64,000 bases of DNA from Longimicrobiaceae bacterium (lineage in GTDB: Bacteria; Gemmatimonadota; Gemmatimonadetes; Longimicrobiales; Longimicrobiaceae), in the NCBI GenBank assembly GCA_036375715.1, contig DASVBS010000061.1, positions 1-64,000 of the forward strand, in the 5' to 3' direction. Below, piece after piece: positions 1 to 11,210 of the stretch. Position 1 is the stretch's first letter, and every line of letters starts with the position of its first letter. Under the pieces are notes generated by a model that was not told the DNA's origin, did no database searches, and saw only the letters and a program-made list of their open reading frames with translations. The translations under genes and the position numbers were made by a program.

Positions 1-2
1 AC

Positions 3-1802
3 GACTCGCTCGCGGTGGCGATCGACCAGCAGGCGATCCCGCTGCCTTCCGTTTTCGCGCGGGTCTTCCCCGAGGTGCGTCAGTACGAGCGTACCGCCCG
101 GCTCATTGCCGCGCAGCTCGGTCCCACCGCCGCGTTCCTTCCCCTGCTGGACCGGCTCGGTGCGCGGATCCACGTCATCCCCCTGCACCAGGATCTGGCG
201 ACGGCCATTGGCGATCCTTCCGTCAGGATATCCGTCACCCCGGATCAGCGACGAGGGATGGACCTCCGTGCCGGCTCCGTGGACCTGGTGGGCGCGGTGG
301 GCATCGAGACGATCGAGCAGGGCGCGTTTCAGGGGCGTAGCCCCCTCCTGCGCGAGCTCGTTCACCTCGTGCATACGCACCTGCTCACCGATGCCCAGCG
401 TCGGCGCGTGCTGGAGCTGTACCGCGTCGCCGTACAGGAGGGCCGCACGCTCGACGCGGAGTCCAGGGCGAACGAGCGGGAGTTCCTCGCCCGCGCAATC
501 GAGGCTTACCTCGCTCCCGAACCCGTTCATCCACTCAGCGGGAAGGGGGGAGACTCGCGCGAAGAGCTCCAGCAGAAGGACCCGGAGGCGTATGCCTTCG
601 TGGAGGGACTGGTCGCGGAGATGACGCGCGCGATGGAGGGCGACCCGGCCGCGCTGGCGTCGAATCGGGCTCAGCTCTACGTGGAGCTCGCCCGGCGCGC
701 GTTGCGCGGAACGGATGGTCACGCGGACCCGGGTCGCGCCGCCGCGCTGCTGGATAGTGCGCTGGTGCACGACCCGGGATATCTGCCGGCGATGGTTGCC
801 TACGCCGCGGTCGAGGGAGTGAGGCTCGGGCCGGCGAGCGCCGAGATCTGGCTGAGGAACGCGGAGGGCATCGATCCGGAGTATGCGCCGATCCACGTGC
901 TGCGCTCGCGTCTGCTGGCCCGGAGCGAGCTCTCCCTGCCGGGGACGCTCGATACCCGGATCGCGCACCTGGAACGGGCCGCGACGGTCGAGCGTGAGCC
1001 GTGGCTGCGCGGCCAGATCGTGCGTGAGCTCTGGCGGCTGTACGAATCGTCGGGCCTGCTGGCCGAGGCCATCGCCACCGCGGAGGAATTTGCCCGATCC
1101 GCATCCACGGAGACCCCTCCCCTCCGGGCGCTGCGAGAAGCCGCGACCGCCGACGTCATGCGGATGCGCCTGCGGGCGGGCTATACCGAAGAGCCGCTCA
1201 CCTACTTTCGACAGCGGGTGAGTGAGGAGCCACACGACCTGGATTCACGCCGGTGGTATGCGGTGGCGCTGCGCGCTGCCGGCCAACCCGAAGAGGCGCT
1301 GAAGATCCTGGCCGACGCCCACGAGCTGCTCACGGCGGCGGGAGTGGCCGACCCGCGGATCTCCGTACCTCTGGCCGAGCTTCGATTGGCGGAGGGGGAC
1401 AGTGCCGGCGCGTTCGCCCTGCTCGAGCCGATTCTGGAGCCGGATGTGCCGCGGGACACCGTGGTCGACGGTTCTCTGGTTCGGTTGCTGGTCTCGTTGG
1501 GGCAGCGGACCGAGGCGCAACGCCAGCTTGCGCTCCAACCGGAGGCGGTGGAGCGCGGTGAGCGAGCGGAGCTGGCGTTTACCCGCGGCTGGATCAGTGC
1601 CTGGCGGGGAGACGACGAGATGGCGGAGCGGCTTTACCGCGAGGCGCTCGAGCTCGACCCGTACCACCGGGAAGTGAGGGTGGCGCTCTACCGCCTGCTG
1701 CGAGCGCGGGGCCGCGACGCTGAGGCGACCGCTCTGGCGGAGCAGGCCTCAATGCTGCCCCTGCCCCTGGGGCCTGCCTTCCAGGCGGCGATCGCGAATT
1801 GA
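3..1802 (+). CDS. TPR-repeat protein with degenerate zinc-peptidase-like N-terminal region (5' end outside window)
   Basis: The frame is open to the left edge, so the true start probably lies upstream; the first possible start inside is GTG at 15. Counting from there, residues 80-170 look like a metallopeptidase: a helix LLRELVHLVH (R113, E114, H117) followed about 40 residues later by NEREFLARAIEAYL. An active HExxH enzyme would have His where R113 stands, so catalysis is doubtful. From about residue 220 onward the protein is helical and TPR-like (DSALVHDPGYLPAMVAY, EALELDPYHREVRVALYRLL), which suggests a protein-interaction scaffold. It converges on the minus-strand protease next door. The peptidase relationship is an inference from motif and spacing only. 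Confidence 0.8.
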   Translation, partial: DSLAVAIDQQAIPLPSVFARVFPEVRQYERTARLIAAQLGPTAAFLPLLDRLGARIHVIPLHQDLATAIGDPSVRISVTPDQRRGMDLRAGSVDLVGAVGIETIEQGAFQGRSPLLRELVHLVHTHLLTDAQRRRVLELYRVAVQEGRTLDAESRANEREFLARAIEAYLAPEPVHPLSGKGGDSREELQQKDPEAYAFVEGLVAEMTRAMEGDPAALASNRAQLYVELARRALRGTDGHADPGRAAALLDSALVHDPGYLPAMVAYAAVEGVRLGPASAEIWLRNAEGIDPEYAPIHVLRSRLLARSELSLPGTLDTRIAHLERAATVEREPWLRGQIVRELWRLYESSGLLAEAIATAEEFARSASTETPPLRALREAATADVMRMRLRAGYTEEPLTYFRQRVSEEPHDLDSRRWYAVALRAAGQPEEALKILADAHELLTAAGVADPRISVPLAELRLAEGDSAGAFALLEPILEPDVPRDTVVDGSLVRLLVSLGQRTEAQRQLALQPEAVERGERAELAFTRGWISAWRGDDEMAERLYREALELDPYHREVRVALYRLLRARGRDAEATALAEQASMLPLPLGPAFQAAIAN

Positions 1803-1827
1803 GCGGCAGCGATTTCGGGAGATTTCT

Positions 1828-2733
1828 TCAGTGGAGCCCCGCCTCGGCGAGCAGACCGGGGAAGGCGGACACCCCCGGGGCCTCTTCGAGCGCGTGCTGC
1901 CACAGGGTCGACGGCACCATGTAGCTCGTCCCCTTCTCGCGGGCGTGCAGGAGGCCGATCAGCAGGAAGGTGACTCCGTCGCCGCCTTCTCGCCGGGCGA
2001 TGAAAACCGGACTGCCACTCTGTCCGTGCTCGACGGGCAGGCTCAGGATGAAGTCGTAGTGAACCGGCCCGAGCTCGTGGCGGCGGTTCAGCTCGACGAT
2101 CTCTCCCGAATCGATCATCCGCCGACCGCCGTTGGGATAGCCGGTGGTAATGACCTGCATCCCCGCCTCGACCTCGGCCGGGTCGAAGCCGATGTGACCC
2201 CCGAAGACGGGCAGTTCCCGATCGGCGCCCACCGTCCGAAGCAGCGTCATGTCGCCCCGCACGTCGCGCGCGATCTCGATCAGCGGGATGTCTTCCGGGG
2301 AGTCCTCGCCGTCTTCGGACACCGCGATGAACGTTTGCTCCGGATCCCGCGGTACGGCCCGCGTGTTGTTCCGGTTCTCCTTCAGGAAATGCCCCTCCTG
2401 CACCACGTAGTTGGTGGGGTCGGCGACGTGGTGGTTGGTGAGCACCAGGTACTCGGTGCGGCCGTTCACCTCCGTCGTGCCGATGACGATTCCCGAGCCG
2501 TGCACCGAGAGGGGGCGCTTCACCACCGAACGCAGGCCGGAGGAGGGATCGGGCACCGTGAGCTCGACCCTGGCATCCGTACGCAGGCGCACCACGCTCG
2601 CGCTGATGGCCTCGTACGCCCGGCGGACCTCCGGCTCGAGCGGATCCACCACCGCGGCAGTCTGCGGCATCGCCTTCCCCGCCAGGGCAAACTGAGCGGC
2701 TGTCAGGGCGATGGCGACTGCAATTCCGTTCAC
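1828..2733 (-). CDS. Secreted trypsin-like serine protease
   Basis: 301-residue protein with a chymotrypsin-fold protease domain. The triad is visible as TNHHV (His), DMTLL (Asp) and GQSGSPVF (Ser), in the usual order. The start is set at GTG 2733 because it gives a clean signal peptide (NGIAVAIALTAAQFALAGKA, cleavage near AGKA) and is preceded at 7 bases by GGGAG; a longer reading of the frame has no signal sequence. It is probably exported to the periplasm or beyond. The family includes HtrA-like and other trypsin-type proteases, but no PDZ domain is present. The substrate is unknown. It is convergent with the TPR gene and divergent from the methyltransferase. Confidence 0.88.
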   Translation of the reverse strand: MNGIAVAIALTAAQFALAGKAMPQTAAVVDPLEPEVRRAYEAISASVVRLRTDARVELTVPDPSSGLRSVVKRPLSVHGSGIVIGTTEVNGRTEYLVLTNHHVADPTNYVVQEGHFLKENRNNTRAVPRDPEQTFIAVSEDGEDSPEDIPLIEIARDVRGDMTLLRTVGADRELPVFGGHIGFDPAEVEAGMQVITTGYPNGGRRMIDSGEIVELNRRHELGPVHYDFILSLPVEHGQSGSPVFIARREGGDGVTFLLIGLLHAREKGTSYMVPSTLWQHALEEAPGVSAFPGLLAEAGLH

Positions 2734-3123
2734 GACGAGACTCCCGATAAAGGCGCCTGCTCGGTAGACTGCACTCCTGTGACGTAAGCCACCGGGGGTG
2801 CAAGGCCCGTGCCCCCCGCGCCACCCTCCAAGCGCTTGTAGCGACGTAGTTTGAGCGCTGCCAAGGGGAGTTGCCGCAGGAGCTTGCGCTCGCGGGGGCA
2901 GGGTGGCGCCGTATCTACCTTCGGCTGGTGGGTCCGGCCGCCCTGTGGAGCACCCGCGCCGGGTGTCGCTTGCTCCCCACGCGGGCTCGAAGGATATTCC
3001 GCCCGGGTAGCTGCACGTCCTCCAGAACGCACCGATGGCGCCCTTCCGTACGGACCATCCGACTCGCCCGCATTGCCTCGCTTCCGGAGGCGCTGGGCAC
3101 GCAACCGCTTGCACGATCGCGTC
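2734..3123. other. Non-coding gap between divergent genes
   Basis: About 390 bases between the start of the serine protease (minus strand) and the likely start of the methyltransferase (plus strand). Open frames run through it on both strands, but their translations are Arg/Pro/Gly-rich and look non-coding. The only structure seen is an imperfect long-range inverted repeat (gcgccaccct near 2818 and agggtggcgc near 2901). It presumably holds both promoters; I could not assign convincing -35/-10 boxes. Confidence 0.5.
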
Positions 3124-3876
3124 GTGACCGGGGGATCCTCAGGCCGGGCTTGGTGGGAGGAGTACTTCGACGAGGATTTCCTGGCGGTCTACGGCGACCT
3201 GCTTTCACCCGAGGAATCCGCCGAGGAAGCCCTGGCCGCGGTCGAGGCGCTCGGCTTGAAGCCGCCCGCCACGATCCTCGATCTCGCCTGCGGCTGGGGG
3301 CGCCACTCACTCCCCCTGGCGGAGCTCGGATACACGGTCACCGGGCTCGATCGCTCGGCCACCCTGCTGGAGCGGGCGCACGCAGCCGCGCGGGAGCGGC
3401 GGCTTTCACCGGCGTACGTACGCGGTGACCTGCGTGCGCTCCCGTTCTCGGCCTCTTTTGACGCGGTACTCTGTTTCTTCTCCTCGCTGGGGTACTCAAC
3501 CGACGAACACGATCTCGCGGCACTGCGCGAGGTCCGCCGGGTGCTGCGTCCGGGTGGACGATTGCTGATCGAGACGATGCACCGGGACCTCGTGGCCCGC
3601 GAGTTCGTGGAGCGGGACTGGTGGGAGGGCCCGGACGGCTTGCCGGTGCTGGTCGAGCGGGAGTTCGACGCAGTGGCAGGGGTGAGCCGCGAATGGCTGC
3701 GGTGGAAGGACGTCGAGAAATACCACGAGATTCGCGTCCGCGCCGCGTCCGAATGGGCTGGCCTGCTCGAGGCCGCAGGGTTCGAGCCGATTGCCTGGCT
3801 CGGCGGGTGGGACCTGACCCCCTTCGATCACACCTCCGAGCGCTTGATCGTGGTGGCGGCCCCCCGGTTGCAGTGA
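3124..3876 (+). CDS. Class I SAM-dependent methyltransferase
   Basis: 250 residues with a Rossmann-type methyltransferase core. Motif I is [15 protein letters not shown], followed by an acidic loop after the second strand ([10 protein letters not shown]), [24 protein letters not shown] and the post-motif region [13 protein letters not shown]. The C-terminal part resembles small-molecule methyltransferases of the Methyltransf_25/11 groups. The substrate cannot be read from sequence. The frame is open back to 2851 but the extra N-terminus is low-complexity, so the GTG at 3124 just before the [10 protein letters not shown] segment is preferred; no good Shine-Dalgarno is seen, so the start is uncertain. 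Confidence 0.8.
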   Translation: MTGGSSGRAWWEEYFDEDFLAVYGDLLSPEESAEEALAAVEALGLKPPATILDLACGWGRHSLPLAELGYTVTGLDRSATLLERAHAAARERRLSPAYVRGDLRALPFSASFDAVLCFFSSLGYSTDEHDLAALREVRRVLRPGGRLLIETMHRDLVAREFVERDWWEGPDGLPVLVEREFDAVAGVSREWLRWKDVEKYHEIRVRAASEWAGLLEAAGFEPIAWLGGWDLTPFDHTSERLIVVAAPRLQ

Positions 3877-3916
3877 GGGGGTGCGACTTCCAGCCTCACT
3901 AGCACAGCGAACAACG

Positions 3917-4341
<425 letters not shown>

Positions 4342-4345
<4 letters not shown>

Positions 4346-5985
4346 GCGGAGCGGAGGAGTCGGGTTCCCGCCTGGAGGCCCGTTCGCGCGCGCTGCGCGA
4401 GCTCTCCGCGCGCCTGCGCGAGGGCGGCGGCCCGCAGCGCATCGCCCGTCAGCACGCCCAGGGGAAGCTGACCGCCCGCGAGCGCGTCTCCCTCCTGCTC
4501 GACCCGCGGAGCTATTTTCAGGAGATCGGGCTGCTGGTCGCGCACGACAGCTATGACGGACAGGCGCCGGCCGCGGGCGTGGTCACCGGGATCGGAACCG
4601 TCCACGGTGGACCGGTAGTGGTGGTGGCGAACGACGCGACCGTCAAGGCGGGCTCCTGGTGGCCGGAGACGATCACCAAGATGCTGCGGGCGCAGGAGAT
4701 CGCCATGCGGTCCCGCGTGCCGATCGTCTACCTCGTCGACTCCGCCGGCGTGAACCTCCCCTACCAGGAGGGCGTCTTTCCCGGCCAGTACGGCGCCGCC
4801 CGGATCTTCTACTACAACTCGATCATGCGTCGGCGTCTGCGGGTGCCGCAGATCGCCGCCGTGATGGGGCCGTGCATCGCGGGCGGGGCGTACCTGCCCG
4901 CCCTCTCCGACGTGATCCTCATGGTCGAGGGGACCTCGTTCATGGGGCTGGGCGGCCCGAACCTGGTGAAGGGCGCCACCGGGCAGACCACCGACGCGGA
5001 GACCCTGGGCGGAGCGTACACGCACACCGCCATCTCCGGCGTGGCGCACTACCGCGTGCCCGACGACCGCGCCTGCCTCTCGCGCATCCGCGATCTCATC
5101 GCCGAGCTCCCGCGCCCGGAGTCGATCCAGGGCGGCGAAAGAGCTCGTCCCCCCACCCGGCCGATCGAAGATCTCGCCCGCATCCTGCCTGACGACCATC
5201 GCCAGCCCTACGAGGTGATGGACCTGCTGGCGTGCCTGCTCGACGAGGGCAGCTTCGACGAGTTCCAGGCCGACTTCGCCCCGGAGATCCTCTGCGCGAC
5301 CGCGCGCCTCTGCGGGATCCAGGTCGGGCTTCTCGCCAATCGGCGCGGGATGCTGCGGGACGCTCGCGGAGGGCCGCCCAAGCTGGGAGGCATCATCTAC
5401 CCGGAGAGCGCGGAGAAGGCGTCCTACTTCATCGAGACCATGGACCGCCACGGCACGCCGCTGCTCTTTCTGCAGGACGTCTCCGGGTTCATGGTCGGCA
5501 CCGAGGCGGAGCACGCGGGGATCATCCGCTCCGGTGCGCGCTTCGTGGAGGCCATGGCCACCACCCGGGTGCCGAAGATCGTGCTCACCATCAACCACGC
5601 CTCCGGCGCGGGTTACTACGCGATGGCGGGGCAGGGCTTCGACCCCGATTTCATCTTCACCTGGCCGACGGGCCGGATGGGGGTGATGGAGGGCGACTCG
5701 GCGGTCATGGCCCTCTTCAGCGAGCGCCTGGACGCCCTGCGCCGCGAGGGCAAAGAGGCCGACCCCGAGTTGCGCGCCCGCATGGAAGAGGTCCGCGCCG
5801 ACTACGAGCGCCAGCTCGACGCCCTCTACGCCGGAGCCCGCGGCTGGGTCGACGCGGTGCTGCTGCCCGAAGAGACGCGCCCCGCGCTGGAGCTGGCGCT
5901 GCGCACCGCGCTAGCCAGGGGGCGGGGTCCAAATGCGGGGGGTGGGGGTGGTAATTACGAATTACGAATTACGAATTACGAATGA
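4342..5985 (+). CDS. Acyl-CoA carboxylase carboxyltransferase (beta) subunit
   Basis: 547-residue crotonase-fold carboxyltransferase of the propionyl-/methylcrotonyl-CoA carboxylase family. Seen features: [13 protein letters not shown] near the N-terminus, the paired oxyanion-forming segments [13 protein letters not shown] and [13 protein letters not shown], and [15 protein letters not shown]. The [11 protein letters not shown] segment and overall form resemble the methylcrotonyl-CoA branch more than the PccB branch, but specificity is an inference. It needs a biotin carboxylase/BCCP subunit, absent here. The GTG start overlaps the stop of the B12-domain gene. The last residues ([10 protein letters not shown]) are encoded by a heptamer repeat array, so the native C-terminus has been replaced or extended by the repeat element. 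Confidence 0.9.
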
Positions 5986-6108
5986 TGGCCGGCAGCCGGC
6001 GCCGCGCATATGCGAGACTCCGTCCCGTCGGTATTTTGCGGCTGGGGATCACGACGATGATACACCTGACGCGCTTCGTAATCCGTAATTCGTAATTCGT
6101 AATTCGTA
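5953..6108. repeat. Heptamer-bounded element A
   Basis: The left array is about four copies of AATTACG (5953-5982). The right array (6075-6108) is about five copies of the reverse complement TTCGTAA, one degenerate. The arms can pair into a long stem with a roughly 90-base core. The left array overlaps the final codons of the carboxyltransferase gene. The right array ends 18 bases before the AtuA-family gene. No coding capacity of its own. Confidence 0.9.
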
Positions 6109-6126
6109 TATCCGCCCCGCGCCCAT

Positions 6127-7503
6127 ATGCGTACAACTCCATTGCGTATCGCCTCCGCCCAGGGTTTCTGGGGCGATCAGCTCGACGCGCCGCGGCAGCA
6201 GGTGGAGGGTGGGCCGATCGACTACCTCATGCTGGATTACCTGGCGGAGGTGACCATGTCGATCCTGCAGAAGCAGCGGGCGCGGGATGCGTCGGCGGGG
6301 TACGCGCGGGACTTCGTGCCGCTGATCGAGGAGATCCTGCCGGCGCTGGTGGAGCAGGGGATCCGGGTGGTGGTGAACGCGGGCGGGGTGAATCCCGAGG
6401 GGTGCCGCGACGCGGTGCTGGAGCGCGTGCGTGCGGCCAGGTATTCGGGGCGGCTGCGTGTGGGCGTGGTGACGGGGGACGACCTGCTGCCGCGCCTCGA
6501 GGAGTTGATCGAGCGGGGGCACCCGCTCGCGAACATGGAGACCGGGCAGCCGCTGAGCGAGGTGCTCGACCGGGTGCAGAGTGCCAACGCCTACATCGGG
6601 GCGGGGCCGATCGTCGACGCGCTGCGGCAGGGGGCGCGGGTGGTGATCACCGGTCGCTCGACCGACACCGCGCTGACCTACGCCCCGATGATTCACGAGT
6701 TCGGCTGGAGCCCCACCGATTACGACCGCATCGCCGCCGGCATCGTCGCCGGACACATCAACGAGTGCGGGGCGCAGGCCTCCGGGGGCAACTGCTTGAT
6801 CGATTGGGAGACGATCCCGGACCTGGCGCGGGTCGGCTACCCGATCATCGAGGCGCAGCCGGACGGCGTGTTCGTGGTCACCAAACACGAGGGGACCGGG
6901 GGGCGCATCAACGCGGCGGTGGTGAAGGAGCAGCTCGTCTACGAGATGGGCGATCCGCGCAGCTACATCACCCCGGACGCCGTGGCCGACTTCACCACGA
7001 TTCAACTGGAAGATCTGGGGAAGGATCGCGTGCGCGTGAGTGGCGTTCGGGGCGGCCCACCCCCCGACAGCCTGAAGGTGAGCATCGCCTACTCGGCCGG
7101 CTACAAGGCGGTGGGGACGCTGGTGTACGCCTGGCCCGACGCGGTCGCCAAGGCCCAGGCCGCCGACCGCGTGCTGCGCGAGCGGCTCGACCGGCTCGGC
7201 CTGCGCTTCGACGAGATCCTGACCGAGTACGTGGGATGGAACGCCACGCACGGCCCGCTGGCGGGCGACCCGCCCCCGGACCTCCCCGAGGTGACCGTGC
7301 GCTGGGCCGTGCGAGCCCAGGATCCCGCCCCCGTAGAGCGCTTCACCAAGGAGATCGCCCCCCTGGTGCTCGCCGGCCCGCCCTCCGTCACCGGCTTCGC
7401 CGGCGGCCGCCCCCGCGTCCAGGAAGTCGTCGCCTACTGGCCCGCGCTGATCCCGCGCGCCGAGGTCGAGGGGCGGGTGAGGGTCGAGGTGGTCACGGCG
7501 TGA
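6127..7503 (+). CDS. AtuA/DUF1446-family acyl-CoA or terpene catabolism protein
   Basis: 458-residue protein matching the DUF1446 (AtuA-like) family by its characteristic blocks: [11 protein letters not shown] at the start, [50 protein letters not shown] and [16 protein letters not shown]. AtuA belongs to the acyclic terpene/citronellol degradation cluster, which also contains a biotin-dependent carboxylase. The carboxyltransferase next door therefore fits a shared branched-acyl-CoA role, although the exact reaction of the family is not established. The ATG at 6127 gives a family-typical N-terminus. A heptamer element lies on each side. Confidence 0.85.
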   Translation: MRTTPLRIASAQGFWGDQLDAPRQQVEGGPIDYLMLDYLAEVTMSILQKQRARDASAGYARDFVPLIEEILPALVEQGIRVVVNAGGVNPEGCRDAVLERVRAARYSGRLRVGVVTGDDLLPRLEELIERGHPLANMETGQPLSEVLDRVQSANAYIGAGPIVDALRQGARVVITGRSTDTALTYAPMIHEFGWSPTDYDRIAAGIVAGHINECGAQASGGNCLIDWETIPDLARVGYPIIEAQPDGVFVVTKHEGTGGRINAAVVKEQLVYEMGDPRSYITPDAVADFTTIQLEDLGKDRVRVSGVRGGPPPDSLKVSIAYSAGYKAVGTLVYAWPDAVAKAQAADRVLRERLDRLGLRFDEILTEYVGWNATHGPLAGDPPPDLPEVTVRWAVRAQDPAPVERFTKEIAPLVLAGPPSVTGFAGGRPRVQEVVAYWPALIPRAEVEGRVRVEVVTA

Positions 7504-7528
7504 GATGCCGGCGGAATCGGGAGTGTGG

Positions 7529-7730
7529 AATTACGAATTACGAATTACTGGTTCGAGGGCGTCAACCGACGTCCTGCAATTGACGAGGATGCGATGCGGA
7601 GGTACTCATCCGACCCGCTCGCGGGCCGGCTTGCAGCTGTACGATCCGCGCCCGTTAGCTCGCGCGCGTCGTTCGTAATTCGTAATTCGTAATTCGTAAT
7701 TCGTAATTCGTAATTCGTAATTCGTAATTC
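7529..7730. repeat. Heptamer-bounded element B
   Basis: The left array is about three copies of AATTACG (7529-7548). The right array (7672-7730) is more than eight copies of TTCGTAA in opposite orientation, the longest array in the window. The core of about 120 bases has no open reading frame of interest. It fills the gap between the AtuA-family gene and RNase Z and ends 15 bases before the latter's ATG. Confidence 0.92.
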
Positions 7731-7745
7731 CCCGCTCCCTTACCG

Positions 7746-8657
7746 ATGCGTATCACGTTCTTGGGCACCGCCGCCGCCCGGCCGACGGTGGGTCGGAATG
7801 TCAGCTCGCTCACCGTACAGCGGGAGGGGGAGTTGCTGATGTTCGATTGCGGCGAGGGGACCCAGCGCCAGATGATGCGCTTCGGCACCGGCTTCGCGCT
7901 GGACGACATCTTCTTCAGCCACCTGCACGCGGATCACTTCCTGGGGGTGATCGGGCTGCTGCGCACGCTGGGGCTGCAGGGGAGGGAGGAGCCGATGCGC
8001 CTGTGGACGCCGCGGGGCACCGAGGAGATCCTGCGGACGGCGGTGGACCTGGGCGTGGAGCGGGTGGGCTTCGAGGTGGCCATCATCGGGGTGGAGCCGG
8101 GAGAGGCGATCGACCGGGGCGCATACGAGATCGTTCCCTTCCGCTCGACGCACGGGCCGCGCTGTGTGGGTTATGCGATCCGCGAGCGCCCGCGCCTGGG
8201 CCGCTTCGACCCGGTGCGTGCGCGCGAGCTGGGGGTTCCGGAGGGGCCGCTCTGGGGGAAGCTCCACCGCGGCGAGGCGGTCGAGGTCGACGGCCGGCGC
8301 ATCGACCCAAGCGAAGTCGTGGGAGCGCCCCGCCCGGGGCGCCTCGTCGTTTATACCGGCGACACCCGCCCCTCCCGCTACACCGTCGAGGCTGCCGAAG
8401 AGGCAGATCTCCTCATCCACGAAGCCACCTTCGGCGCGGACGAAGCGGAGCGGGCGCGCAGCACCGGACACTCCACCGCCCGCGAGGCCGCACGCATCGC
8501 GCGGGAGGCGCGGGTTCGCCGGCTCGTGCTCACCCATTTCTCGCCCCGCTACGCCGACGATCCTCGCGCCCTCGAGCGCGAAGCGCGGGCGGTGTTCCCG
8601 GAAGTCACAGCGGCGTACGACGGAATGGTGGTGGAGGTGCCTTTTCGGGACGGCTGA
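7746..8657 (+). CDS. rnz: Ribonuclease Z (tRNA 3' processing endonuclease)
   Basis: 303-residue metallo-beta-lactamase-fold nuclease that cleaves pre-tRNA 3' trailers. The signature FLGTAAARPTVGRN is at the N-terminus, where RNase Z proteins carry FLGTgas.PT..RN. The zinc motif is HLHADH (H59, H61, D63, H64). Further metal and phosphate residues lie in HGPRCVGY, YTGDTRPS, HEATF and LTHFSPRY, and TGHSTAREAA is the conserved block before the C-terminal His. Length matches the bacterial short form. The start at 7746 is supported by the conserved MRITFLGT beginning. Confidence 0.93.
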   Translation: MRITFLGTAAARPTVGRNVSSLTVQREGELLMFDCGEGTQRQMMRFGTGFALDDIFFSHLHADHFLGVIGLLRTLGLQGREEPMRLWTPRGTEEILRTAVDLGVERVGFEVAIIGVEPGEAIDRGAYEIVPFRSTHGPRCVGYAIRERPRLGRFDPVRARELGVPEGPLWGKLHRGEAVEVDGRRIDPSEVVGAPRPGRLVVYTGDTRPSRYTVEAAEEADLLIHEATFGADEAERARSTGHSTAREAARIAREARVRRLVLTHFSPRYADDPRALEREARAVFPEVTAAYDGMVVEVPFRDG

Positions 8658-8692
8658 GATTCCGGTTGGGGGGTCGGGGGGGAGCCAGGAGT

Positions 8693-8726
8693 CAGAAGCC
8701 AGAAGCTAGAAGTTAGAAGCTAGAAG
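8693..8726. repeat. Heptamer array, YAGAAGY type
   Basis: About five tandem degenerate heptamers of the form (C/T)AGAAG(C/T) directly after RNase Z. A short run in the same orientation (gaagctggaagccgaag) recurs near 8925-8941, on the far side of the neighbouring inverted arrays. Confidence 0.8.
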
Positions 8727-8760
8727 GGTGGCGGAGCGAGGCTCCCGGGATCGGGATACG

Positions 8761-8906
8761 ACACGGAGAAAGAAACACGGAGGACGCAGAGGTAAGTCCC
8801 TGAACAACCCCCGATTTCTTCTGGAAACGCTATACAACCGGGGGATTTGGGGGAATCGGGTTTCCTCCGTGCCCTCCGTGATTACCTCCGTGTCCTCCGT
8901 GTTTCC
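8761..8906. repeat. Inverted ACGGAG/CTCCGT arrays (element G)
   Basis: Left: two spaced copies of ACACGGAG plus relatives at 8761-8792. Right: four copies of CCTCCGTG at 8862-8906 in opposite orientation. The core also pairs with itself (aacccccgattt against a gggggaatcggg-like segment). With the array at 8693 this accounts for most of the gap between rnz and groES. No gene is supported here. Confidence 0.7.
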
Positions 8907-9062
8907 ATCTCTGGGAAGCTGGAAGCCGAAGCGCGGGTTGTTCCCTCCTGTCGCTGCGGCAAATTGGCGCGGCCGCGGCAGCCCGCCGGGTCGGGATCTC
9001 TGCCTTTTTGGCGCTCTGGAAACGGCACATCTCCTGCACAGAAACGGGCCGTCTTGCGGGGG

Positions 9063-9090
9063 TTGACGCCACCCGGCGCCCCCGTATCTT
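9063..9090 (+). promoter_or_regulatory. Sigma-70-type promoter of groESL
   Basis: TTGACG (9063-9068), a 16-base spacer and TATCTT (9085-9090). This places transcription start at about 9097, immediately before the CIRCE element and about 70 bases before groES. Confidence 0.75.
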
Positions 9091-9101
9091 ACCAGGCCGT
9101 G

Positions 9102-9128
9102 TTAGCACTCGCTCGTGATGAGTGCTAA
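9102..9128. promoter_or_regulatory. CIRCE operator (HrcA binding site)
   Basis: Exact inverted repeat TTAGCACTC, nine bases, GAGTGCTAA, identical to the CIRCE consensus. Its position at the predicted transcription start of groES implies repression by HrcA and induction by heat shock. The hrcA gene is not in this window. Confidence 0.97.
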
Positions 9129-9169
9129 CAGCGTACGTTTCAACCATCATTCACGGAGGGGCATATCGT

Positions 9170-9475
9170 ATGGCCACCGCGACCGATCTGAAGGTCAAGC
9201 CGCTGGCGGACCGCGTCGTCGTCAAGCCTCTGGAGGAAGCCGAGCAGATGCGTGGCGGCCTCTACATTCCCGACACGGCCAAGGAGAAGCCGCAGCAGGG
9301 CGAGATCGTCGCCGTCGGGCCGGGCAAGATGACCGACGATGGGAAGCGGATCGAGATGGAGCTGAAGGTCGGCGACCGGGTCCTGTACGGGAAGTACAGC
9401 GGCACGGAGGTCACCCTCGACGACACCCAGTACCTGATCCTGCGCGAGGCGGACGTCCTCGCCGTGATCGGCTGA
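9170..9475 (+). CDS. groES: Co-chaperonin GroES
   Basis: 101-residue heptameric lid of the GroEL chaperonin. The family block LKVKPLADRVVVKPLEE, the mobile-loop region around EQMRGGLYIPDTAKEK that contacts GroEL, and the C-terminal YLILREADVLAVIG are all present. The ATG at 9170 follows a strong GGAGGGG ribosome site; upstream in-frame starts would run into the CIRCE element and are rejected. It is co-transcribed with groEL 38 bases downstream and controlled by the CIRCE element. Confidence 0.97.
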   Translation: MATATDLKVKPLADRVVVKPLEEAEQMRGGLYIPDTAKEKPQQGEIVAVGPGKMTDDGKRIEMELKVGDRVLYGKYSGTEVTLDDTQYLILREADVLAVIG

Positions 9476-9501
9476 TTCGCTTCTCCCCAATCTACCGGTA
9501 G

Positions 9502-11145
<1,644 letters not shown>

Positions 11146-11175
11146 TCGCCGCAACACCCTTCGTGGGAAGAATGG

Positions 11176-11210
11176 GGCCCGGCTCGAGTGATCGAGCCGG
11201 GCCTTTTCGT
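11176..11210 (+). terminator. Intrinsic terminator of groESL
   Basis: Perfect 12-bp stem (GGCCCGGCTCGA, loop GTGA, TCGAGCCGGGCC) followed by TTTTCGTT. Confidence 0.95.

Noticed and set aside
1245-1667. Several long antisense frames over the TPR gene
   Set aside because: High-G+C shadow frames with no domain, no ribosome site and wrong codon character.
2734-3123. Possible riboswitch in the gap before the methyltransferase
   Set aside because: The conserved cores of cobalamin or TPP riboswitches were not found; only a weak long-range inverted repeat.
5953-7730. CRISPR-like appearance of the repeated heptamers
   Set aside because: Units are 7 bases and contiguous, without 25-40 base spacers, and no cas genes are present.
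7655-7909. Minus-strand frame with an NYELRIT repeat
   Set aside because: The repeat is the heptamer array translated (a 7-base period read in threes), not a real repeat protein.
8728-9066. 112-residue open frame between rnz and groES
   Set aside because: It reads through inverted ACGGAG/CTCCGT arrays and the groES promoter; composition is not protein-like.
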